Positions 23,791 through 32,071 of a stretch of DNA of 64,000 nt are shown here, in pieces. A program made the translations under genes and the position numbers. Source of the DNA: a virus; IMG/VR virus record IMGVR_UViG_3300047496_000213, positions 17,817 to 81,816 of that record; one strand, written 5' to 3'. The notes under the pieces are model-generated. The model saw nothing but the letters and a program-made list of their open reading frames with translations. It did no database searches and was not told the DNA's origin. Within the stretch, counting starts at the first letter, position 1, and the number at the start of each line of letters is the position of its first letter.

Positions 23791-24951
23791 TTAGTTTTTA
23801 TTTTCTGCAAGGATTTTTTGGTGCCGTACCAAAATCGTTGCCCATTCAATAAATGTGTTCTCGTCAAAATTCATTTTCATTTTGTTTATATTTTTATGAA
23901 TCCATTGAACATTTCCTTCAATATATCCGATTGATGAGTCGATTCTATCTAATGAAGCGGTATATCTGTCTCTACAAGTTTTTCCAAAATTAAGTTCAAC
24001 ACCACTTAAATTACATAATCGTTTTTGCGCTTCAAATAAATCCCAAGCATATTCTATGGAAATATCAAAATCTAACTTTCTATTGAGAGCACTAATTTTA
24101 GTAAGGTCCCATCTACTACCATAAATCTCTCTATAACCAGTAAATGTTTTTAGTCCGCCCTTGTTAACATTAGCTAATAAGTGTGGTGATATTCTTGTTT
24201 CATAGTCAATATGTTTTATAATAATTTGTGGTTTCTTATAATTAGAGATCAAACTACACCATTCAATAAATGTGTTCTCGTCCAAATTCATTTTCATTTT
24301 GTTTATATTTTTATGAATCCATTGAACATTTCCTTCAATATATCCGATTGATGAGTCGATTCTATCTAAGGACGCTGTTTTAATATCATTATCTCTTATA
24401 TTAAAAAATAGTTCTTTATTTGTATAAACACATTTTCTGTTTTGTGCTTCAAATAAATTCCAAGCATATTCTATGGAAATATCAAAATCTATATTTCTCT
24501 TTTTTGCTCCAAATATAATTCTACTCCAATCTCCAGCATATATCTCTTTATATCCCTTTTTGGTCCCAACCATAGGAGAATAAAGCTCTTTGTGAAATAA
24601 ACAATCTCTTTTACCACAGGTTTTTGTTTCACCATTTTTTAAGGCGTTATAACCAACGTTGAATATGTTCCCACAATTACATTTTGCCGTAGCCTCCCAT
24701 CTTCTATACTTTTCATTATATACACATCCCAAAATAAAAGAATGCGGCAAATCTATTTTTATTTCAGGACAATTTCTATTTTTCAAAAATTTTCGTCTTT
24801 GTGATGTATCTATTTCAAGTATTTCTAATGATCTTTTTAAAGTAGTCCATCGAATTTTCATTATCTTACAGATTTCTTGTTGACTGCATTCTTTATTATA
24901 TAAATCTTTAATTTCCTCTAATTCTCTTTCCGATATTTCTCTGACTGGCAT
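23791..24951 (-). CDS. Homing endonuclease with duplicated catalytic module (386 aa)
   Basis: An N-terminal HTH (SQQEICKIMKIRWTTL) and a zinc-binding segment (CNCGNIF...CGKRDC) precede two copies of a nuclease module. Each copy has GYxEIYxxxW, DFDISIEYAW-LFEAQ and SLDRIDSSIGYIEGNVQW followed by HKNINKMKM. The second copy begins near residue 270. DNA of the modules is almost identical over 108 bp. A late box and AAGGAAAGG site lie upstream. Confidence 0.75.
   Translation of the reverse strand: MPVREISERELEEIKDLYNKECSQQEICKIMKIRWTTLKRSLEILEIDTSQRRKFLKNRNCPEIKIDLPHSFILGCVYNEKYRRWEATAKCNCGNIFNVGYNALKNGETKTCGKRDCLFHKELYSPMVGTKKGYKEIYAGDWSRIIFGAKKRNIDFDISIEYAWNLFEAQNRKCVYTNKELFFNIRDNDIKTASLDRIDSSIGYIEGNVQWIHKNINKMKMNLDENTFIEWCSLISNYKKPQIIIKHIDYETRISPHLLANVNKGGLKTFTGYREIYGSRWDLTKISALNRKLDFDISIEYAWDLFEAQKRLCNLSGVELNFGKTCRDRYTASLDRIDSSIGYIEGNVQWIHKNINKMKMNFDENTFIEWATILVRHQKILAENKN
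23844..23951 (-). repeat. Near-identical 108-bp direct repeat (partner at 24261-24368)
   Basis: The two segments differ at about one base over 108. They encode the DRIDSSIGYIEGNVQW region of each nuclease module, pointing to recent internal duplication or gene conversion. Confidence 0.85.
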
Positions 24952-24974
24952 ACGTATTCCTTTCCTTAAAAGGT

Positions 24975-24982
24975 TATTTATC
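24975..24982 (-). promoter_or_regulatory. T4-late-like promoter box
   Basis: GATAAATA on the minus strand, 24 nt before ATG 24951, with AAGGAAAGG in between. Confidence 0.55.
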
Positions 24983-25042
24983 TAAAATGACAAAAATGTT
25001 TGCAACTACTATCATCTGGTTTTAATGTAAAAAATTTCTGCA

Positions 25043-25050
25043 TATAAATA
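25043..25050 (+). promoter_or_regulatory. T4-late-like promoter box
   Basis: Exact TATAAATA, 36 nt before ATG 25087; a conventional leader is possible. Confidence 0.6.
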
Positions 25051-25086
25051 CTTTGTGGATGATCCACTGTTCAGGCAAGAAAACTA

Positions 25087-25326
25087 ATGGAGATAATTGA
25101 TTTCCCAGGTTCGGCACCAAAAGCAATCCAGATTTCGGATCATAAACTATCTGTCGGTCCTTTAAAATTTTCTTGTGATTGTGGTAGCGTTGCTCACCTA
25201 AGTTTTTCTGGGACAATAATTTATCGGTATATAGATTTTTATTGCTCTTCATGTGGAACAAACTATAAAATTACAAATCCAGCGTTTAAGAGACCGGAGC
25301 CCACACGCCCCGGTAAGGCTAAATAA
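25087..25326 (+). CDS. Small zinc-ribbon protein (79 aa)
   Basis: Cysteine pairs CDCG (30-33) and CSSCG (53-57) bracket a beta hairpin, a zinc-ribbon layout. The tail is Pro/Arg-rich. It heads a late cluster of conserved phage genes on the plus strand. Function unknown. Confidence 0.6.
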   Translation: MEIIDFPGSAPKAIQISDHKLSVGPLKFSCDCGSVAHLSFSGTIIYRYIDFYCSSCGTNYKITNPAFKRPEPTRPGKAK

Positions 25327-25354
25327 TATAAAGTAATACAGGAAAAAATGTATA

Positions 25355-25708
25355 ATGTTTGATGTGCCAGGGTTTAATACATCGTCTATGACAGATGATG
25401 AATTGATGACTAAGCAACTTCTTTTAAGTCAAAGATTAGTTGTAGCAAATAGATTTGGCTCTGGTGATATGATTATGCAATTATCAAACCTAATTCAATC
25501 TGTTGAAGCAGAACGCAGAGATCGTATGCTTCACAATATATTTAAATATCAACAAAAAATATTTCCGGAAATTATTGAAACTGAACCTGATCTTGTTGTG
25601 GTTCCTGTAGATACCGACGAGGAATCTCATAAAAAGATGATTCAACGAAAGCGAATTGTAAAAGAACGAATTGTTAAAAGTTCTATGCCTACTAGAAACG
25701 AAGGATAA
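25355..25708 (+). CDS. Conserved phage protein, helical (117 aa)
   Basis: The start MFDVPGFNTSSMTDDELM and a following helical hairpin with VANRFGSGDMIMQL resemble uncharacterised proteins of T4-like phages. Two KERIV/KRIV repeats lie near the C-terminus. Upstream TAAATAATATAAAG may be a late box. The next gene starts 5 nt after its stop. Confidence 0.6.
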   Translation: MFDVPGFNTSSMTDDELMTKQLLLSQRLVVANRFGSGDMIMQLSNLIQSVEAERRDRMLHNIFKYQQKIFPEIIETEPDLVVVPVDTDEESHKKMIQRKRIVKERIVKSSMPTRNEG

Positions 25709-25713
25709 TCCCT

Positions 25714-26391
25714 ATGATAGATGATGAAGATGACGATGATTCTGAAATTTTTTCCCATTTTGTTTTTTCGGTTAAATTGATAAGAATGATAGACAACATG
25801 TTATTTCCCTCCAAAATTAGATTTAAAATGGAAATAATCCCAATGGGCACTGATGATATTGACAAAATATTTAACAAAATGAAATTTTGGATCGATAAAG
25901 TAGCTAATAATAGTATTGTATTTTCTAATATAAATGCTAACGCTATAGAAATGTTCATAAATCAAACAGCATCTAAACCTCGTATAAACAATTCAATAAT
26001 TTTAACACCCGAAGAACCTAATGATCAGCATTTGGCCGTTATTTTTCAAGCAAAGATGCAAGCATTGGCTGGTCAAAATTTAATTTTTGGACCAGTAGAA
26101 ATTCGTTCAGATAATCAGTTAGGGCTAGAATTTACATTTGTGGGCAATGCGAATCATGTTTTGCCGACAATGGATAAATGGGTCGGGGAACGTAGCTATT
26201 TTGCAGAGCCATGGTGGAATAGGGATGATGGTTCATCCTTAGATGTATTACCAACGCCTGATGCCGATTTAAATGACAAACCATCTTTCGCATTTAATTT
26301 TGATTTCCTAGACAAAAAGTCTATACCCTTCAAGGATGTAGTCGTGCGTCCGGTTTTCAAACCGGTGGTCATCGATGGAGGCAAGGCTTGA
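25714..26391 (+). CDS. Unknown protein (225 aa)
   Basis: AAGGATAA precedes ATG 25714. The N-terminus is strongly acidic (DDEDDDDSEIF), followed by an alpha/beta body. Its stop TGA overlaps the TTG start of the next gene. Position in the late cluster suggests a virion or DNA-maintenance role, but no domain is recognised. Confidence 0.6.
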   Translation: MIDDEDDDDSEIFSHFVFSVKLIRMIDNMLFPSKIRFKMEIIPMGTDDIDKIFNKMKFWIDKVANNSIVFSNINANAIEMFINQTASKPRINNSIILTPEEPNDQHLAVIFQAKMQALAGQNLIFGPVEIRSDNQLGLEFTFVGNANHVLPTMDKWVGERSYFAEPWWNRDDGSSLDVLPTPDADLNDKPSFAFNFDFLDKKSIPFKDVVVRPVFKPVVIDGGKA

Positions 26392-26915
26392 CATTACGTC
26401 ATGTTGATCAATGGGGGCGGACCAGTTTTGACCCAAATACTATTATCGATCTTCTGTTTAAAGGCGTTGATATATCGTCAGTGTTAGCTATAGATGATCC
26501 TCTAATCACTGAATACAATAAATGGTGTGAATATTTCGATAAAAAAGATTATTTGATTGAAAAACCAGCCATAATCGATAGGACACCAGAAGAAGAACAT
26601 GAGTTACGATCTTCTCAATGGAATATTGATGATGATATCAAACAAATCGACGTGCGGAAATTTCTTTTGTCCGAGTTTTGTAAAACTCAAGAGCAAATAG
26701 ATCGCGTAAACCTAGAAATGGATTTGTATGAAGAAAGGGAACTTATCCCATTACTTCAGTTAATGATGTTTTTGGTAGATCGTTTTCGCCAAAATAACGT
26801 AATTTGGGGAGTTGGTAGAGGGTCGAGTGTAGCTTCCTATGTTCTTTTTCTTATACGTGTTCACCATATAGATAGTCTCAAATATAAATTGGATGTTCTT
26901 GACTTTTTGAAATAA
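26388..26915 (+). CDS. DnaE-like palm-motif protein (175 aa)
   Basis: The start is TTG 26388, overlapping the previous stop as TTGA; no ATG fits. Residues 140-175 read WGVGRGSSVASYVLFLI ... HIDSLKYKLD, which closely matches the C-family (Pol III alpha) palm segment W-G-x-G-R-G-S-A-x-x-S-L...D-P-L-x-Y. The rest of the polymerase is absent. It may be a captured fragment reused for another task; catalysis by itself is unlikely. Confidence 0.5.
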   Translation: MTLRHVDQWGRTSFDPNTIIDLLFKGVDISSVLAIDDPLITEYNKWCEYFDKKDYLIEKPAIIDRTPEEEHELRSSQWNIDDDIKQIDVRKFLLSEFCKTQEQIDRVNLEMDLYEERELIPLLQLMMFLVDRFRQNNVIWGVGRGSSVASYVLFLIRVHHIDSLKYKLDVLDFLK

Positions 26916-26918
26916 ATA
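26911..26918 (+). promoter_or_regulatory. T4-late-like promoter box
   Basis: AATAAATA, overlapping the previous stop codon and ending 5 nt before ATG 26923. Confidence 0.5.
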
Positions 26919-26922
26919 ATTG

Positions 26923-27609
26923 ATGCGCGAGTTTATTGATATTGTTGAAAGCCTGAATGAAGACTTTGAAGTCAATCATCCTCTGATTGCTTATCATGCT
27001 ACTCATGAGCCACAAGGCTTAATTCTAAAAAACCGAATGGTCAGAAGTATGGATAGCATGGGAACATGGCTTTGTTCCAGTAAAGAAATGGTAACATATA
27101 CTTTTGGTCCAAATGTCGAAGCCTATGAGCTTCCTCACGGAAGATATTTACATGCTAGACAAAACCAATCCATAGAAGTTCTTCTTACTTGTCTACCTAT
27201 AATCGAAAAAGTATTTGGTAAAGAGGTATCCGATCATTTGATGCAATATCCTTTTACGCCAGAAAACAGAAAATTCTTTTATCAAACAAATCGACGCGCA
27301 AGAGAATACGAAAAAATGGCTAAAAAAAAATCAGGAGTATTGAGTTATAGCCATAAAGAATATTTGAAATATAAATATCCAGATCAGTTTATAAGATGGA
27401 AAAATCTTGAAAAGACCTATCAGTATAATAGCGAAATAGCACGTTCTAAAGAATATTGTTCAGCATTTAGAGCTTTTATTTCTCAACATTATAAAGGAAT
27501 TGCATGGATTGGGAATGTTGGTTGGGATAGTTGGCCAAAAGCAGTCAATATATATTTGGTATTTCATGATGAAGACTTGACACCAATTATTCAAGAACCA
27601 ATAAAATAA
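26923..27609 (+). CDS. ART-like cargo protein with capsid-targeting-like leader (228 aa)
   Basis: The leader MREFIDIVES offers I-V-E cleavage. After it, LIAYHATHEPQG (about 22-33), GTWLCSSKEMVTYTFG (about 48-63) and the closing NIYLVFHDEDLTPI follow the order seen in ART-type polyvalent domains (Y-H-x-T/S, G-h-W/Y, V-F-x-x-x-x-h). A Lys/Tyr-rich insert lies at about 110-165. The preceding base context TTGATGCGC is the same as at 57649. Its TAA overlaps the next cargo gene. Confidence 0.5.
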   Translation: MREFIDIVESLNEDFEVNHPLIAYHATHEPQGLILKNRMVRSMDSMGTWLCSSKEMVTYTFGPNVEAYELPHGRYLHARQNQSIEVLLTCLPIIEKVFGKEVSDHLMQYPFTPENRKFFYQTNRRAREYEKMAKKKSGVLSYSHKEYLKYKYPDQFIRWKNLEKTYQYNSEIARSKEYCSAFRAFISQHYKGIAWIGNVGWDSWPKAVNIYLVFHDEDLTPIIQEPIK

Positions 27610-28136
27610 TGCGCCAGTTTATGAAAATCGTTGAAAGTAATGTAAATCTTGAAACAGTCGCTCGAATGTTAAACAAAGATTTAGAAGGCGGCGGTTATGA
27701 TGTGGTAATGCAATACATTCGAATGGATAATGATCGTGATCCATATGATGATACTGAAATACCAGACGAAGACGCGTTAGTTGCAGCGTGGTGTGAAGAA
27801 AAAGTCGCACAAGAATATCGTAATTTGCAATGGATGTTTCAGCAAAATGGAGGCAAGTTGAAGGTTTGGCGAGAGATTACTGCGCCGGAAGATTGGAAAA
27901 TTGATTCGAGACATCCTGGAATATTTTGGTCTTGGGACAAAGCAGCGGCAGAAGCCCATTGGGGTGATTTTGGTAATAATCATGTAAGATGGCTCATTGA
28001 AGCTATCGTTGCGGTTAATGATGTAGATTGGCCACATACAATTGTTCAGAATGCTAATCCAGATTATTCAGATGAATGTGAAATTCGATTAATTCCTAAT
28101 AGACCAATTAATATTATTTCATATTGGCAAGACTAA
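27609..28136 (+). CDS. Putative ADP-ribosyltransferase cargo protein (175 aa)
   Basis: The leader MRQFMKIVES is followed by LKVWREI (Arg element, about 81-87), GIFWSWDKAAAEAHWG (about 100-115) and DECEIRLIP (E-x-E element, about 155-163). This is the R-S-E order of ADP-ribosyltransferases. Coupled by TAATG to the previous leader-bearing gene, so two cargo candidates form a pair. Confidence 0.5.
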   Translation: MRQFMKIVESNVNLETVARMLNKDLEGGGYDVVMQYIRMDNDRDPYDDTEIPDEDALVAAWCEEKVAQEYRNLQWMFQQNGGKLKVWREITAPEDWKIDSRHPGIFWSWDKAAAEAHWGDFGNNHVRWLIEAIVAVNDVDWPHTIVQNANPDYSDECEIRLIPNRPINIISYWQD

Positions 28137-28188
28137 ATCACGAAGATAGTAAAAACACGGCGAAAAAATTGGATTACTTGAAGTGGAA

Positions 28189-28196
28189 GATAAATA
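28189..28196 (+). promoter_or_regulatory. T4-late-like promoter box
   Basis: GATAAATA, 29 nt before ATG 28226, with CAGGAGA between them. Confidence 0.55.
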
Positions 28197-28225
28197 ACAT
28201 TGGATATAAAGTTCAGGAGAACACA

Positions 28226-28558
28226 ATGATAGTAAAGACAATGCGGGGTAAGACTCTGGATATGGGGCGTTTAATTGCTCAAAACGATACTGCTATTGCC
28301 CTTGGAAATGCTAACATGAATGCTCGGGGCGATATCATAGACAGAAAAGGGCAAGTTGTTAGGAAACGCGAAGATACGGCCCATGAATATTTTAAGGGAA
28401 ATCCAAACTCAGTTAAACAGGTTGCTCTTCGTGATATTTCATCGGAAGTTTTCGTGACGCCCGCACAAGCTGCTGCCAATTTACAAGCTCAACAAAATGT
28501 AACTTCCGTGGTACTATCCCCGCCGAAGAAAAGAAAAATAGAGGATAGAGAACTATAA
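28226..28558 (+). CDS. Conserved phage protein (110 aa)
   Basis: ATG 28226 is chosen for its CAGGAGA site; a TTG at 28124 would add 34 residues. The segment GRLIAQNDTAIALGNANMNARGDII resembles uncharacterised T4-like proteins of marine and alphaproteobacterial phages. It ends in a basic KKRKIEDREL. Role unknown; the late box suggests a virion or assembly function. Confidence 0.55.
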   Translation: MIVKTMRGKTLDMGRLIAQNDTAIALGNANMNARGDIIDRKGQVVRKREDTAHEYFKGNPNSVKQVALRDISSEVFVTPAQAAANLQAQQNVTSVVLSPPKKRKIEDREL

Positions 28559-28581
28559 ACAAGAATTAAGGAGATTTCTAA

Positions 28582-28896
28582 ATGAATTTAACATCTATTC
28601 TAAGTTGGTTGGAGACAAGGCTTGCAGAACGATCCACTTGGGTCGGCCTTATTACGCTTGCGGCTTCTTTTGGCGTATCAATCAGTCCTGCTAATGCTCA
28701 ACTGATCGAAGTTGTTGGTGCTGCTATTGCTGGTGGTATCATGGTATTTTCCAAAGACAAAAATATTGACGCTGCTATCGCGGCTGCTTTAGAAGAATTT
28801 GCAAAAAACTTAACGGATTCTTCTTCACCTTCGAAAAATTCTGTAATTACTGCACCTGCCGTTGAAGCTGCCGTTGCCAAAACGAATGCTAAGTAA
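28582..28896 (+). CDS. Holin candidate (104 aa)
   Basis: A short N-terminal amphipathic stretch (WLETRLAERSTWVGLI) leads into two hydrophobic segments (about 20-38 and 42-56) separated by SISPANAQL, then a charged, helical tail. The order W-x-x-L-x-G-hydrophobic-ISP resembles small phage holins with two membrane spans. It has an AAGGAG site and a terminator directly downstream. No endolysin lies beside it, so the call is tentative. Confidence 0.5.
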   Translation: MNLTSILSWLETRLAERSTWVGLITLAASFGVSISPANAQLIEVVGAAIAGGIMVFSKDKNIDAAIAAALEEFAKNLTDSSSPSKNSVITAPAVEAAVAKTNAK

Positions 28897-28900
28897 AAGA

Positions 28901-28930
28901 AAAAGGATCGGTTCTCCGGTCCTTTTTTTT
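28901..28930 (+). terminator. Rho-independent terminator
   Basis: AAAGGATCGG pairs with CCGGTCCTTT across TTCT, followed by a run of T. The T run overlaps the -35 box of the next promoter. Confidence 0.8.
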
Positions 28931-28959
28931 TGACATTTTGATCCCCCGCCATGTAAGAT
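28930..28959 (+). promoter_or_regulatory. Sigma70-like promoter
   Basis: TTGACA (28930-28935), an 18-nt spacer and TAAGAT (28954-28959). A second late-like TATAAATT lies at about 28981, just before ATG 28989. Confidence 0.5.
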
Positions 28960-28988
28960 ACGGAATAATAAGTTTTTAGGTATAAATT

Positions 28989-29363
28989 ATGGCGTTGACT
29001 TCGATTAAAGGTAATTTTACACCAATCGGTGATAAAGTTCTTGTTTCTAATCTTGAACATGGCGATACAGTCACGAAAGCTGGTATCATTATTACTGATG
29101 ACAATCTTACTAATAGAGGTATCCGTTCCAGATGGGGCAAAGTATGGGCGATTGGTCCAAAGGTTAAAGATATTGCAGTTGGCCAATGGATTCTTATAGA
29201 ACATGGTCGATGGACTCAAAAAATTAAAATTGAGACTGCTGAAGAAAACGTAGACGTTTGGAGCGTTGAATATCCTAAAAGTGTTTTGGCTGTCAGTGAT
29301 GAAAAACCAGACTCTACCGCCACTTCCATTCCGGGTTTAGAATTCCAAACTCGTAAACGATAA
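28989..29363 (+). CDS. 31: GroES/gp31-like co-chaperonin (124 aa)
   Basis: FTPIGDKVLVSNL at the N-terminus matches the GroES core strand. The segment VTKAGIIITDDNLTNRG occupies the mobile-loop position that touches GroEL, and WGKVWAIGPKVKDIAVGQWILIEHG completes the beta barrel. T4 gp31 has the same fold and replaces GroES to fold the capsid protein. The T4-like capsid genes in this window make the same role likely. Confidence 0.7.
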   Translation: MALTSIKGNFTPIGDKVLVSNLEHGDTVTKAGIIITDDNLTNRGIRSRWGKVWAIGPKVKDIAVGQWILIEHGRWTQKIKIETAEENVDVWSVEYPKSVLAVSDEKPDSTATSIPGLEFQTRKR

Positions 29364-29410
29364 TGTTGCTTTATTTATTGCCTTATCGAGTGGTTTCTTT
29401 CTATGGAGAA

Positions 29411-29503
29411 CCTACGAGCGAAATGGGAATACGCTCCAAGCGAAACTAATTGCTAACGGCTCCCAAGAGCACAATAACTGACTTAACGTGCTCTTGAGAG
29501 CAC
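29411..29503 (+). other. Structured leader with mutually exclusive hairpins
   Basis: GAGCG/CGCTC forms a first hairpin. CAAGAGCAC (29464-29472) can pair with GTGCTCTTG (29488-29496), but GTGCTC (29488-29493) can instead pair with GAGCAC (29498-29503). The clamp-loader AGGA site follows at 29512. It may be an attenuator or processing site; there is no T run for a classical terminator. Confidence 0.35.
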
Positions 29504-29521
29504 ATCACATTAGGAAAATAT

Positions 29522-31582
29522 ATGACCGTTGAGTTATGGTACGAAAAATATCGTCCTAAAACAATTGATGAATATGTATGGAAAGACCTCAACCAAAAAC
29601 ACAAAGTTGAAGAATGGATTGCTGCTGGAGCTACCCCGCATGTTCTATTTTCTGGTAGTACCGGAACCGGAAAAGCCCAACCTTTAAGCAGTAAAGTTCT
29701 TACACCTAAAGGATGGGTATTGATGCAAGATTTACAATTAGGAGATATTGTAGTAACTCCTTCTGGTAGAAACGCACCAATTATAGGTATTTTTCCACAA
29801 GGGTTAAAAACGGTTTACCAAATAGTTTTTGATGATGGTAAAACGACGCAAGCATGTGCGGAGCACTTGTGGGAAGTAAAACATAGTGATTGGAGAAAAA
29901 AATCAAAAAACGAAAACTATGGTATTAGAGTATTACCTACAGATAGTTTAGAAGACAAACTACAAAAATTAAGTTTAATAAAAACTAATCACCGTTTAGG
30001 TATTAGATTATGTGAACCTGTTGATTTTAGTACGGAAAACAATCTTCCTATTCATCCATATGTATTAGGTTGTCTACTTGGTGACGGTTGTTTAACCGAA
30101 GAAGGTTCTATAAGAATTTCAAGTGCAGATGAAGAATTATTAACTAAATTTGAAAGTCTGCTTCCAGAAGGATTGAGATTAAGCCAATGTGGGCAATATG
30201 ATTATCGTATAATCGGCAAAAATGGTTTTAATTTTCTCCGGAAAAACAAGAAAGGTATTTTTTGCAATCCGTTAAAAATAGCATTGAACGATTTAGGGCT
30301 TATTGGTACATATTCTCATACCAAATTCATTCCAGAAGGGTATAAATATGCACCACTTAATGCCCGAAAAGAGCTACTTATGGGCTTAATGGATACTGAT
30401 GGTACGGTTTGTTCTGACAATTCTATAACTCATAGAGGCGGCGGCGCACTGTCGTATTGTTCAGTCAGCCAAACATTGAGTAAAGATGTTCAAGAATTGG
30501 TTTGGTCTCTTGGCGGAATCGCTAAAATCACTATCAAAACACCAAGTTATACATATAAAAAAGAAAAAAAACTTGGGCGTCTAGCGTATTCGGTTAATAT
30601 TAGAATGAAAAATCCAGAACAAGTCTTTTCGCTATCGAGAAAAATAAAGAAATGTCCCGAAAAATATCAATATAAAGGATCGATTTGTAATAATATTAAA
30701 AGCATTACGGCTCTTGATGAAAAAGTGGAAATGCAGTGTATAATGATAGATGATCCAGAACATTTATATATTACAGATGACTATATTCCCACTCATAATA
30801 CGGCATTGGCCGAACTTTTAATGAAGGAACTTGGTATTCCTAAAGGCGATATTCTTAAAAAGAATGCTAGTAAAGAACGTCGTATTGATGATTTACAAAA
30901 TTCAATAGTAAATTTTGCTTCTACTTGGGCTTTAAATGATACAGGTTTTAAATATGTAATTTTGGATGAAGCCGATACTCTTTCTCCACTTTCACAGAAA
31001 TTTCTCCGTGGGGAAATGGATAAATTTGAAGCAAGTTGTAGGTTTATTTTTACTTGCAATTATCCAAAAGATATTACCGATCCTATTCTTGGTCGGGTTC
31101 AAGAAATGAAGTTTCATGCTCTAGATCGTAATGAATGTATTGTTCGGGCTGGAGAAATTCTTACTGTAGAAAATGTAGAATTTGATATAGAAGATTTAAT
31201 GAAGTATGTTGAGATAACTTATCCAAATCTTCGAAAATGTATTGGGCTTCTTCAGCAAAATACCGTTAGAGGAAAACTCAATCCACCCCCACCCCCAGAA
31301 GAAATAACTACGAATAAAGATTATCTTCTAGAAGCTATTGTATGTTTTCGCCAAAACAAAATTTTAGAAGGACGGAAACTTATAATAGAAAAAGCTAAAT
31401 TTGAAGAATATCCAGACATCTATAGGTATTTCTATAAAAATTTAGATTTATGGGGCGATCAAAAACTACAAGATGAAGCTCTATTAATTATTAGTAGAGG
31501 GTTGATAGATCATAGCATTTGTGCCGATAGCGAAATAAATTTGAGTGCAACGTTATGTCGTTTAGGTAGATTATTAAGGTAA
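29522..31582 (+). CDS. 44: Clamp-loader large subunit gp44 with intein (686 aa precursor)
   Basis: The start WYEKYRPKTIDEYV is the conserved RFC/gp44 N-terminus. The Walker A loop reads GSTGTGK before the intein and T-A-L-A-E-L-L after it, so the insertion splits the P-loop. Walker B is VILDEADTL, followed by the SRC-like FTCNYP and the arginine region. Spliced length would be 311 aa, close to T4 gp44. It loads the sliding clamp for the replicative polymerase. The partner gp62 is not recognised nearby. Confidence 0.9.
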   Translation: MTVELWYEKYRPKTIDEYVWKDLNQKHKVEEWIAAGATPHVLFSGSTGTGKAQPLSSKVLTPKGWVLMQDLQLGDIVVTPSGRNAPIIGIFPQGLKTVYQIVFDDGKTTQACAEHLWEVKHSDWRKKSKNENYGIRVLPTDSLEDKLQKLSLIKTNHRLGIRLCEPVDFSTENNLPIHPYVLGCLLGDGCLTEEGSIRISSADEELLTKFESLLPEGLRLSQCGQYDYRIIGKNGFNFLRKNKKGIFCNPLKIALNDLGLIGTYSHTKFIPEGYKYAPLNARKELLMGLMDTDGTVCSDNSITHRGGGALSYCSVSQTLSKDVQELVWSLGGIAKITIKTPSYTYKKEKKLGRLAYSVNIRMKNPEQVFSLSRKIKKCPEKYQYKGSICNNIKSITALDEKVEMQCIMIDDPEHLYITDDYIPTHNTALAELLMKELGIPKGDILKKNASKERRIDDLQNSIVNFASTWALNDTGFKYVILDEADTLSPLSQKFLRGEMDKFEASCRFIFTCNYPKDITDPILGRVQEMKFHALDRNECIVRAGEILTVENVEFDIEDLMKYVEITYPNLRKCIGLLQQNTVRGKLNPPPPPEEITTNKDYLLEAIVCFRQNKILEGRKLIIEKAKFEEYPDIYRYFYKNLDLWGDQKLQDEALLIISRGLIDHSICADSEINLSATLCRLGRLLR
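29675..30799 (+). other. Intein with LAGLIDADG endonuclease in gp44 (375 aa)
   Basis: It begins AQPLSSKVLTPKGWVLMQDL (block A with Ala instead of Cys or Ser at position 1). It has a block-B-like CAEHLWEV, two LAGLIDADG motifs (VLGCLLGDG and LLMGLMDTDG), and ends LYITDDYIPTHN before Thr as the +1 residue. The frame is continuous with both extein halves. The endonuclease looks intact. Confidence 0.85.
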
Positions 31583-31587
31583 TTATT

Positions 31588-32019
31588 ATGAATTTTTTCA
31601 AGTTATTCAGAAGACCACCAGACTACATTGTAGGTGATATATCTGATCCTTATTTGAAGCGTTGGTGGATAGTTCCTCGAAACAAATATTTAAATATTTA
31701 TTTGCACCATTTTTTAAGATCAGATGATGATAGAGCCTTACACGATCATATGTACGATAATGTAAGCATTTTGCTACATGGAGCATATAATGAGCAAAAG
31801 ACTAACGGAAAACGATATATTAAAGCTCCTAATATTATTTTCAGAAAAGCGGCAACTTTACATCGTATAGAATTGATTGATAACTGTTCTACTTGGACTC
31901 TTTTCATTACCGGACCAAGATATAGAGAATGGGGATTTTCTTGTCCTCAAGGATGGAGGCCATGGCAAAAATTTGTGGACATGAATAATCCCGGTCTGCG
32001 AGGCCCTGGATGCGATTAA
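31588..32019 (+). CDS. Cupin-like phage protein (143 aa)
   Basis: YLHHFLRSDDDRALHDHMYDN provides several histidines (about 39-54) and a later ATLHRIEL another, with beta strands between, as in cupin metal sites. The tail WGFSCPQGWRPWQKFV is characteristic of related phage proteins. It follows gp44 by 5 nt. The substrate is unknown. Confidence 0.55.
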   Translation: MNFFKLFRRPPDYIVGDISDPYLKRWWIVPRNKYLNIYLHHFLRSDDDRALHDHMYDNVSILLHGAYNEQKTNGKRYIKAPNIIFRKAATLHRIELIDNCSTWTLFITGPRYREWGFSCPQGWRPWQKFVDMNNPGLRGPGCD

Positions 32020-32071
32020 TATAGTAAGTTCAATTTAGCTTTGATATATTTTAGAAAATAAGGAAAATAAA

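Noticed and set aside
29363-29449. 28-codon ORF overlapping the gp31 stop codon
   Set aside because: The TAATG overlap is attractive, but the sequence lies in a strongly structured RNA leader and does not look protein-like.
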